Source: an uncultured Lachnospiraceae bacterium
Lineage (GTDB): Bacteria; Bacillota; Clostridia; Lachnospirales; Lachnospiraceae
Length of the DNA: 64,000 bases
Direction of reading: 5' to 3'
Assembly (NCBI GenBank): GCA_946546945.1
Contig: CAMNOU010000002.1
Coordinates: 1-64,000, forward strand
Shown: piece by piece, positions 1-6,405 of the stretch
Layout of the letters: each line of letters begins with the position of its first letter
How positions within the stretch are numbered: the first letter of the stretch is position 1
Notes under the pieces: generated by a model
Databases searched by the model: none
What the model was told of the DNA's origin: nothing
Seen by the model: only the letters and a program-made list of their open reading frames with translations
Program-made: the position numbers and the translations under genes

Positions 1-51
1 AGCAGAGGACTGAAAATCCTCGTGTCTCTGGTTCGATTCCGGAACTGGGCA
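1..51 (+). tRNA. tRNA-Phe (GAA), 5' part outside the window
   Basis: The window opens inside a tRNA. An anticodon stem GAGGA/TCCTC closes the loop CTGAAAA, giving anticodon GAA (Phe). The T arm TCTGG-TTCGATT-CCGGA and the 3' acceptor strand ACTGGGC with discriminator A at 51 follow. The D arm and the 5' acceptor strand are missing because of the window edge. CCA is not encoded. Confidence 0.9.
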
Positions 52-74
52 TTTTTAAAGCGAAAAATTAATAT

Positions 75-147
75 GGGTGTGTAGCTCAGTTGGTAGAGCA
101 CTTGACTTTTAATCAAGTTGTCCCGGGTTCGAACCCCGGCACGCTCA
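75..147 (+). tRNA. tRNA-Lys (UUU)
   Basis: Complete 73-nt cloverleaf. The acceptor GGGTGTG pairs with CACGCTC (one G-T pair). The D arm is GCTC..GAGC, the anticodon arm CTTGA-CTTTTAA-TCAAG gives anticodon UUU, and the T arm is CCGGG-TTCGAAC-CCCGG. Discriminator A is at 147 and no CCA is encoded. It lies 23 bases after tRNA-Phe, probably in the same transcript. Its 3' end is duplicated at 279-344. Confidence 0.96.
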
Positions 148-199
148 CTAAAAAAAGAACGCGGATGCGTTCTTTTTTTGCGACCGTAGGGGTTCGAAC
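134..199 (+). repeat. direct repeat copy 1: tRNA-Lys 3' end plus terminator
   Basis: 66 bases starting in the T loop of tRNA-Lys, running through the terminator to TTCGAAC. They recur 145 bases downstream (279-344) with one difference (G at 192, A at 337). Looser similarity continues for about 30 further bases beyond both copies, so the duplicated unit is probably longer and has diverged. Confidence 0.9.
151..179 (+). terminator. intrinsic terminator after the tRNA genes
   Basis: A 12-bp stem, AAAAAAGAACGC / GCGTTCTTTTTT, with loop GGAT and a T run, lies directly after tRNA-Lys. The A run on the 5' side makes it usable on both strands. Confidence 0.85.
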
Positions 200-278
200 C
201 ATCGCCCTGCGGACGATAGGGTTCGGTCTCCGCTCCGCTTCGGTCGGCGCTAAACAGAGGTCCCCCGGACCTCTAGCG

Positions 279-344
279 CCCCGGCACGCTCACTAAAAAA
301 AGAACGCGGATGCGTTCTTTTTTTGCGACCGTAGGGATTCGAAC
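279..344 (+). repeat. direct repeat copy 2: tRNA-Lys 3' end plus terminator
   Basis: Second copy of the unit at 134-199. It holds only the last 14 bases of the tRNA, a second perfect copy of the terminator hairpin (296-324) and the following GCGACCGTAGGG block. In this position the hairpin faces the 3' end of the minus-strand gene at 350, so it could also terminate that gene. The spacer 200-278 shows no gene. Confidence 0.9.
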
Positions 345-349
345 AGGCC

Positions 350-1285
350 CTACGGGCGATCGTGTTCGATCTCCGGTAATTTCATTGCTCTATCGTAAGA
401 TGCGTATTTTGGAGAGTTCTCTCTAATGATATCCATATTGTCAGCTGCTTTTTTATGCCCTTTTCGGATGTTGTTTTCATGCAGCCGTTTCCCCCATATA
501 GACCATCTGTTCTTTGCGATTTCTTCCTCTTTGAAATCAACGATCAGATCATCATTTACCATAGAAAGGGATGCTTTTGTCAGGCACTGAGGGCAATACC
601 AGCCATCAGCTCTCTTTTCCAGCAGATTTCCGTGACAATCAGGGCAGATTCCTTTTGTACCGGCATAAGAGGGTTTCTTGCCTTCCTGCTTAGCCAGATA
701 GGCATCCACTAAGTTATCGCCCATCTGACGCATCCGCTCTAATACGTGCTCTTCCAGAAGGACAGCGCCCTTCGACGGCATAAAGTCAAAGTGAACGGCA
801 TCTACAAGGGCCTCATACGATCCGGCCATTTCCATTGCAATCATCTTACAGACATTTAATGTAAAGTTTGTCCAGTCTGTTCCGCCGATGGAAAATGCAG
901 CGCCGATTTTATTTTCTTTTTCAACCATGTCCCTGTAATTACCGGAAGCGTGCATTTTATTTAACAATTTGATCAGTTGACCGGTCGGCAGCAGATTATA
1001 CGCCGGACTGGAAACGATGATGATATCTGCTGCGCGCATCATCTGTTCGATTGCATAAAAATGATCGGAACCATTCTTATGAATACAGCGGTACTCCCAA
1101 TTTCCTTTGAGATGATTGACCATGCAGCTCTCACAACCGATGCAGGTGTTTATTTCTGTCTCCTGCACTCTGACAAACTGACACTCTGCTTCCGGCATCC
1201 TTTTTTCAATGGCCATGAAAACTTCTTTCATCATAATTTCCGTATTCCCGTTCTTTCTTCCGGAACAAAAACCAAATACTTTCAT
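350..1285 (-). CDS. flavodoxin-fold NAD(P)H-dependent oxidoreductase with Cys clusters
   Basis: Predicted 311-aa FMN-dependent oxidoreductase of the flavodoxin / iron-sulfur flavoprotein type. The N-terminus (GFCSGRKNGNTE) is the phosphate-binding loop of NAD(P)H:FMN reductase-like folds. C48, C51, C54 and C67 form a C-x2-C-x2-C-x12-C cluster as in iron-sulfur flavoproteins. The C-terminus carries a second set, CPDC (214, 217) and CPQC (231, 234), that looks like a rubredoxin-type zinc ribbon. An upstream in-frame ATG at 1303 overlaps GAGAGGAG, which is the ribosome site for the ATG at 1285, so I start at 1285. The substrate is unknown. The gene stands alone, with the duplicated terminator just beyond its 3' end. 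Confidence 0.85.
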   Translation of the reverse strand: MKVFGFCSGRKNGNTEIMMKEVFMAIEKRMPEAECQFVRVQETEINTCIGCESCMVNHLKGNWEYRCIHKNGSDHFYAIEQMMRAADIIIVSSPAYNLLPTGQLIKLLNKMHASGNYRDMVEKENKIGAAFSIGGTDWTNFTLNVCKMIAMEMAGSYEALVDAVHFDFMPSKGAVLLEEHVLERMRQMGDNLVDAYLAKQEGKKPSYAGTKGICPDCHGNLLEKRADGWYCPQCLTKASLSMVNDDLIVDFKEEEIAKNRWSIWGKRLHENNIRKGHKKAADNMDIIRENSPKYASYDRAMKLPEIEHDRP

Positions 1286-1386
1286 TACTTGTACTCCTCT
1301 CATTTGTACTTTTTTGAGTTGTTATTTACATTATAAAAATAATACGGTATCTCGTCAAACACCTTTTCTGTGTAACAACTACAGTC

Positions 1387-1878
1387 TTATGGCTGTGTGT
1401 TCATTTGCCGGTCTGGGGTTAGATGCTTTATATCATGGTTTTGATGACTGAAAATAACATGATCTGCCGCTGAGACAAATTTAGAAATATCCGCTTCATG
1501 AAGAACATATAGGGCAAGGGTTTCTGAAAATCTAAGACCTCTTTTTTTCATCTCAAAAAAACGCTGTGCCCGAAACCATTGATAGTAGGCCAATGCCCAC
1601 CCTGCCCAGTATTCCTCAGAACGATTCAAAGAAAAGGACGGAGGACGCATGAGCGTTTCTCCTGTCATGTGATTCCAGATATCTCTGGCAAGTTCTACAC
1701 CCGATCTTCCGGAAATATATTTTGGATTTCCTGCCTCAAACTGCCGGCAAATGGGAGATGTGCAGAACACGTCATAGAAAAGATTCCCGTCCAGACAACA
1801 GTCATTTATTACATAATCAAACATTTCGCCCATGGAACACATGGCATCATCCAGATATAATTCACTGTATGCGTACAT
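1387..1878 (-). CDS. conserved hypothetical protein, MYxYSExYL family
   Basis: 163 aa, soluble, no signal peptide or membrane segment. The opening MYAYSELYLDDAM, the block GNPKYISGRSGVELA, the motif EYWAGWALAYYQW and LHEADISKFV match my memory of a clostridial family often seen beside DUF3791/DUF3990 genes in toxin-antitoxin-like gene sets. No such partner is present here, so this would be an orphan copy. The ribosome site is weak (AGGAAAGG lies far from the ATG). The start is kept because the family begins with this MYxYSE block. Function unknown. Confidence 0.7.
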   Translation of the reverse strand: MYAYSELYLDDAMCSMGEMFDYVINDCCLDGNLFYDVFCTSPICRQFEAGNPKYISGRSGVELARDIWNHMTGETLMRPPSFSLNRSEEYWAGWALAYYQWFRAQRFFEMKKRGLRFSETLALYVLHEADISKFVSAADHVIFSHQNHDIKHLTPDRQMNTQP

Positions 1879-2230
1879 CGACGTTTTTTCGCCTTTCCTG
1901 TAAAGTATCTATCATATATTATAACGTTATTATAATAGTATGTAAATTTGGGAATGTTTTTGAAAGCGCCTGTTGGAAAACTTGCTAATAATACAAATTT
2001 GTTAAAAATATAATCTTAAAATGGAACTTTCAGATAATGCCATAATGACTTTCCGTCTGGACCTATCGAATATGGCGGTTATAGATGCCTTGTTCACGCT
2101 AGTGTACCTGTGGTTCTCGGCCTTCAAAATCTATCAGGTCTCGTTGGTCTTCGTCACTTTGTTCTTTTCAGCATCTCATCCTGCATCATATTTATACAGA
2201 CATTTTGGTGCTGTCAGTTTTTTTGCAAAT
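1879..2230. other. intergenic, no gene seen
   Basis: About 350 A/T-rich bases with no convincing coding frame or RNA structure. The part nearest 2230 probably still belongs to the decayed insertion sequence that follows. Confidence 0.5.
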
Positions 2231-3060
2231 TTAATTCTGACATAAACCACTTGGTGTCTTGATACCTGAGCGGACAGGTGCTGTAAAGATTGCAGTGCGC
2301 TTGTCTTGATCTATATGGCAGCATCCGTTGCAGGCCGCACACCCGTATAGTTCCATGCGCTGTGTATAACCATCACGTTTATGTTTCTCTGTCCGGATAG
2401 GATGGAGACTGTGGACGTCATGACAACGATAGCAAGCGCTCTCATCGGCCGTGTATTTCTCCATGTTGTAATGCTTGCCGACATCGTTTTTATATGTACG
2501 CGTCTTTATCTTCTCGTGTTCCTACAGCTTGATATAACTGGTGATCCCGTTTTCTTTCAAATACAAGAGGTTCTTTTCGTTGCAGTATCCGTTGTTCGCC
2601 GTTTCCCTTTTCAATATGTGAAGGCCCTCCCCCGTCTGCGCTCTGCTTCAAGTTTTTCTGGAGCATCAGCATCTCTAACGGCGAGCAGTTTCTGATTCAG
2701 ATCCGTGTATTGTTAGGAAGTTTTTTTGTCAACTTTTTCTTTTCAATGACATCTCAGACTTTGTCCATCCCTTCGATGACACGCATCTTCGCACTGTCTG
2801 TTCCGTATTTCTCTTTATAGACTTTCCTTGCATAAAGGGAATCTATAGCATCAAGGTGACCAGCCAGATGAACGCGATGTCCCGTTCATACAGTTCCAAG
2901 ATTCGGTCCACGACCCAATCACCGCACATATTCGCGTAGGTGAAGACAGCAAACATCATGATCGGATTATACCCGGTTCTTCCTTTGGCAGAATAGCGGT
3001 CAAGCAGAAAGGAATATTAAGATTCTCCATCGCTTTTTTTAGATATGTCAGCTCTTTTGT
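2231..3060 (-). pseudogene. remnant of an IS1182-family transposase
   Basis: Read on the minus strand, pieces of one transposase appear in the right order but in different frames. First GYNPIMMFAVFTYANMCGD and ELYERDIAFIWL (about 2990-2865), the N-terminal DUF772-type block of IS1182 transposases. Then NGYCNEKNLLYLKENG and SYIKL (about 2600-2535), then MELYGCAACNGC (about 2365-2330), the Cys-rich C-terminal block. Most of the central catalytic region is missing and several frameshifts or stops separate the parts, so it is not functional. It lies at the left edge of the A/T-rich island. Confidence 0.85.
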
Positions 3061-3423
3061 CTGATATCAGCCTTGTGAGAACGTATGGTATGACATTAAC
3101 CGGATGGATGGGATTCTACTCTGACCTTGGGAGAAATCCGTTGCTTCTTCCGATGGGTTCTTTTTCTTGATTGCACCCGCTTCGGAGGGCGTCCAAGGAA
3201 GCTCGCCCAAGTGACCTTAGGCGCGGATAAGGCGAGGTGACACGTTCTGGAGAAGCGGGGGAAGGCGAAAAAAGACCGTTCGTAAAAGAAGCCGGCGAAC
3301 GGACTAGCAGACGGATCCATCCTTCGGTGAGGTCATACATCCGGAATGCAAGATTGATGATATAGATTATTAAAAAAACCGCTCAAACTAATTTTGAGTC
3401 TGCTCGGATTCTTTTTTTGCTGT
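3061..3423. other. intergenic; GC-rich structured segment
   Basis: No gene is supported. The part at about 3150-3320 is markedly richer in G and C than both flanks. It contains a minus-strand hairpin CCGTTCG / CGAACGG (3276-3282 with 3296-3302) followed on that strand by a T run, so it resembles a terminator or a dispersed intergenic repeat. Open frames in it have no recognisable protein character. Confidence 0.45.
3372..3398 (-). terminator. intrinsic terminator, minus strand
   Basis: On the minus strand CTCAAA-ATTAG-TTTGAG is followed by CGG and seven T. It lies about 25 bases beyond the stop of the PadR-like fragment and would end that transcript. Confidence 0.65.
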
Positions 3424-3588
3424 TTATTTCCCTACAGCCCCATTACTCATGGAAAGAGTATTCTGAATAATCTCATAGGCATATATTTCTTTTTGGGATA
3501 GGAAATATAGAACCAATAATGGTATCGTTGATCGGTTATATTGAGGTTCAAAATTTTGTATATTTTTTGCATATACAACCATCTTCAT
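3424..3588 (-). pseudogene. truncated PadR-like regulator (N-terminal fragment)
   Basis: A 54-codon frame ending after NGAVGK. The segment TIPLLVLYFLSQKEIYAYEIIQ matches the first two helices of the PadR winged-helix family, in which the usual continuation is a recognition helix and wing leading to an 80-110 residue protein. Here a stop comes where the recognition helix should start, and I see no continuation downstream. There is no good ribosome site. It is oriented away from the peptide genes and shares their upstream region, so the intact ancestor may have been their local regulator. Confidence 0.5.
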
Positions 3589-3726
3589 TAGTATACTTCT
3601 AATCATATTTTTAGTCAAATGAGAAAATGTAATGTAATATATAATATAGTATAACATATAATCCAATATAACATGATAGGTTCATATAAAAAATGTAACA
3701 CAGATTTGAGAGTTAGATATATTATG

Positions 3727-3755
3727 TTGACATATATAATGCAATATGATATTCT
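3727..3755 (+). promoter_or_regulatory. promoter of the peptide genes
   Basis: A perfect TTGACA (3727-3732), 17-base spacer and TATTCT (3750-3755), 49 bases before the first peptide start. The -35 element sits inside the short palindrome ATGTTGACAT, a possible regulator site. The stretch 3625-3680 upstream is very A/T-rich with repeated TATAACAT-like words. Confidence 0.7.
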
Positions 3756-3803
3756 ATGGACACAAAGACCTTTGAACAATAAATTTGAAAGGAGAGAAAT
3801 TAC

Positions 3804-4022
3804 ATGAAAGTATTGGGGAAAAAGGAAATTCAAGAAACAATTGGCGGCGCGTTATGTACTGTTCACGGATTATGTGTAGGAACTTGTAAATTTTATCCTA
3901 GCGATGCCCATGCTAAGCATATTATAGGAACGGGGGCTACTATGTCTGTGGCAGAAAAGATGTATAAATCTAATCTAAAAAGACACAAAGAAGCAATGCC
4001 TTCATATAACCATTCTTTATAA
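3804..4022 (+). CDS. double-glycine leader peptide 1 (bacteriocin- or signal-like)
   Basis: 72 aa with ribosome site AAAGGAG 9 bases before the ATG. A short leader MKVLGKKEIQETIGG ends in a Gly-Gly (14-15), the processing signal cut by C39 peptidases, and the cognate exporter is encoded 280 bases downstream. The predicted 57-aa mature peptide starts ALCTVHGLC, has three Cys (18, 24, 28) in a C-x5-C-x3-C pattern, then a His/Lys-rich part and a C-terminal block from G42 shared with the next peptide. No modifying enzyme (LanM, radical SAM, YcaO) is encoded nearby. The LGKK start weakly recalls the CLI_3235-type bacteriocin precursors, but I cannot confirm membership. Confidence 0.85.
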   Translation: MKVLGKKEIQETIGGALCTVHGLCVGTCKFYPSDAHAKHIIGTGATMSVAEKMYKSNLKRHKEAMPSYNHSL

Positions 4023-4036
4023 TTGAGGATTTAATT

Positions 4037-4249
4037 ATGAAAAAATTAGATGATCAAAAATTATTTTTAACTGGTGGAACAACTTATACTAAAACGGCTA
4101 TGTGTTATGGGTTTAGAAAAGATTATAAACATTATCATTTTGGCCCGGTGACAGGCACTGGGACCTCAGCAAAAGCCGCAGAAACTATGTATAAGTCGAC
4201 TCTAAAAACACACAAAAGTGTATTGCCAAATTATTATCATTCATTATGA
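4037..4249 (+). CDS. double-glycine leader peptide 2, paralogue of peptide 1
   Basis: 70 aa, starting 14 bases after peptide 1 with ribosome site GAGGAT. The leader MKKLDDQKLFLTGG ends at Gly14, giving a 56-aa predicted product. Only one Cys (23) is present and the front half (TTYTKTAMCYGFRKDYKHYH) differs from peptide 1. The last 31 residues align without gaps with those of peptide 1: 18 of 31 are identical, including GTG, MYKS, LK, HK and the terminal HSL. This looks like a two-component peptide pair arising by duplication with divergence of the N-terminal half. The stop codon lies in the base of the hairpin at 4247-4279. Activity unknown. Confidence 0.85.
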   Translation: MKKLDDQKLFLTGGTTYTKTAMCYGFRKDYKHYHFGPVTGTGTSAKAAETMYKSTLKTHKSVLPNYYHSL

Positions 4250-4279
4250 AAGAATAGGGAGTATATCCCTATTCTTTCA
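4247..4279 (+). promoter_or_regulatory. 14-bp perfect hairpin between peptide genes and exporter
   Basis: TGAAAGAATAGGGA pairs perfectly with TCCCTATTCTTTCA around the loop GTATA. It starts at the stop codon of peptide 2 and is not followed by a clear T run. It therefore looks more like an mRNA-stabilising or processing element, or a leaky attenuator, than a full terminator. It would let the two small peptide messages accumulate above the exporter message. Confidence 0.7.
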
Positions 4280-4302
4280 TCTATAAAAAAGGATAAATTT
4301 CG

Positions 4303-6405
4303 GTGAGAAAAGAAGTATTTCAACATAATTTAAACGATTGCGGCCCAGCATGTTTAGCCACAGTATTAAATGCGTTTGGGTATAATTGTTCTCTAATAGA
4401 AGTTGCAGAAAAAATGAAGACTGGGAAAAATGGAACTAGTATAGCAGCTATAATAGAGACAGCAGAATTTTTTTTCTTAAGAGGGATAGCATATGAATCC
4501 ACTTTACAAGAAATATATGAAACTCAAAAAAGAATTCGCTTCCCAATAATTGCGCATATAATAGATAAAGAAAAAGGTGTTTCTCATTTCATAGTTTTGC
4601 GCAAGATAACAAAAAATAAAATATTCATTTTTGATCCAGGAAAAGGAGATAAAAAGGATAATTGGGAGCACTTCAACAACATATGGACTGGAATAATAAT
4701 AGTTTTTGACACTATGCCTGGATTTATCAGAAGGAAAAAGAGATTATATTCTATTCTGATGAATTATTTTGAATTGATTAAGTTTCAAGCAAGTGGCATT
4801 ATCACATTAATTATAATGATCATATTCACAAGTGCGCTTTCTTTTTTTGTTTCCGTTAATTATCAACAATTAGTGGACAAAGGAATTGTCGTTGGGAATA
4901 TAGAAAGAATTAGGGAAACAGGTGTGCATCTAATTGTCGCAAGTGTTGTAATATTTATAGTCTCTAACCTACAAAGCATCCTTTCTGCACATATTTCAAG
5001 AAACCTTCAAAGTAAATTAATGGACAAGTTTTATCTGAAAATGTTGTCATTACCAACAATACAATATGAGTATCAAGGATATGGAGGTATGATTGCGCGT
5101 TTTCAGGAATTAACTTATGTTCGTGAAATATTAATAGATGGAATGATATCGGTGATCATAAACTTATTTATGATCACAACCAGTATAATTATATTATTGA
5201 ATGTTAATGCGCTCCTTTTTTTTATTGTTCTTATTTTTATGGGGATCTACCTTCTTGTGGTTCTTGTATATAAAAGTCATATTGCGGAAGTAAATCGGGA
5301 TATGTTGTTGAAAAATAATGAATTAATATCCTTTCTTACCTCATCTATAACAGGAATGATGGCAATAAAAGGGTTTGGAATAGGAAATTTTTTTCAAAAA
5401 AAGTTTTATGATAGGAAGAAACAGTTTTTAGGGAGTTCTTATCATCAAGAAGTACTAGTAAATCAACAAAGTATTTTGATAGAATCAATTGAAAGTATAG
5501 GAATTATAGTGATTGTCATTGTTGGAGGGGTGCTCATTGTAAAGCAAGAACTTTCATTGGGAACGTTAGTTTTGTTTTTGTCTGTTATTAATTATTTCAC
5601 GCAACCTTTAAAAGGACTTATTCTGCTTCAACCCGTGATAGAAAATGCACGAAATTCTATAGATAGAATAAATGATGTTTTATTATCAACAAGTGAAAAA
5701 ACACGATATGGGGGGAAAAGTATACCGAAATCTTTTGAAGGAACAATTCAAATGAAAGAGGTGTGTTTTGAATATACTACAGGTGATCATACAATCTGGA
5801 AACTAAACATGCGTATAAATAAAAATACTCACATAGCAATTACAGGGGAAAGCGGGTGCGGAAAATCAACGATAGGAAAATTAATTGCGCAAATATTGGT
5901 TTGTGATTCAGGAGACATTCTTTTGGATAATGTTAGTGTAAGGGAATTCTCATTAGAAAGCATTAGAGAGAATATTATATATATTCCTCAGAATTCCAGT
6001 ATTTTTAAAGGCACGCTGTTGCAAAACTTATGTATAGATTGGAATGATCTCAAGAATGAAAGAGTTATAGATATTTTAGAGCAATGCCAAATAATGGATA
6101 TGATCAGCAATGATTTAGAGCAGTTAAATATGAATGTTGGAGATCTGGGAGAATTGCTATCAGGAGGGCAAAGGCAACGAATTGCTATAGCACGAGCACT
6201 GCTTCATATGCCGAAAATTATTATATTTGATGAAGCGCTGGGACAATTGGACAATAATAGTGAAAGACAAATATTTAATTATATACGTAAGCAGTGTATG
6301 CATACTACATGTATTTTTATCACACATAATGTTGATATTTCTCAAGAGTTGGATCAGGTTTTTTGGGTTGAGGACGGGCAGATTTATGTAAAGGGGGAGG
6401 TTTGA
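4303..6405 (+). CDS. peptidase-containing ABC transporter (C39 family) for GG-leader peptides
   Basis: 700-aa bacteriocin-type exporter that cleaves the leader after Gly-Gly while exporting the peptide. Residues 1-125 form the C39 peptidase, with Cys13 in NDCGPACLA, the His of VSHFIVL and the Asp of FDPGKGD as the triad. About 150-440 is the membrane domain (six predicted helices). About 480-700 is the ATPase, with Walker A GESGCGKST (515-523), signature LSGGQRQR (619-626) and Walker B IIIFDEA (Asp-Glu near 642-643). All catalytic motifs are intact. Starts at GTG with AAAAAAGGA upstream. Its stop abuts the ATG of the next gene. Confidence 0.95.
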   Translation: MRKEVFQHNLNDCGPACLATVLNAFGYNCSLIEVAEKMKTGKNGTSIAAIIETAEFFFLRGIAYESTLQEIYETQKRIRFPIIAHIIDKEKGVSHFIVLRKITKNKIFIFDPGKGDKKDNWEHFNNIWTGIIIVFDTMPGFIRRKKRLYSILMNYFELIKFQASGIITLIIMIIFTSALSFFVSVNYQQLVDKGIVVGNIERIRETGVHLIVASVVIFIVSNLQSILSAHISRNLQSKLMDKFYLKMLSLPTIQYEYQGYGGMIARFQELTYVREILIDGMISVIINLFMITTSIIILLNVNALLFFIVLIFMGIYLLVVLVYKSHIAEVNRDMLLKNNELISFLTSSITGMMAIKGFGIGNFFQKKFYDRKKQFLGSSYHQEVLVNQQSILIESIESIGIIVIVIVGGVLIVKQELSLGTLVLFLSVINYFTQPLKGLILLQPVIENARNSIDRINDVLLSTSEKTRYGGKSIPKSFEGTIQMKEVCFEYTTGDHTIWKLNMRINKNTHIAITGESGCGKSTIGKLIAQILVCDSGDILLDNVSVREFSLESIRENIIYIPQNSSIFKGTLLQNLCIDWNDLKNERVIDILEQCQIMDMISNDLEQLNMNVGDLGELLSGGQRQRIAIARALLHMPKIIIFDEALGQLDNNSERQIFNYIRKQCMHTTCIFITHNVDISQELDQVFWVEDGQIYVKGEV

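Noticed and set aside
2021-2695. Plus-strand frames in the 2.0-2.7 kb region
   Set aside because: They overlap transposase remnants that read on the minus strand and have no signal of their own.
3615-3833. 72-codon hydrophobic frame on the minus strand
   Set aside because: Produced by A/T-rich DNA across the peptide promoter; no ribosome site and it covers the promoter and the peptide start.
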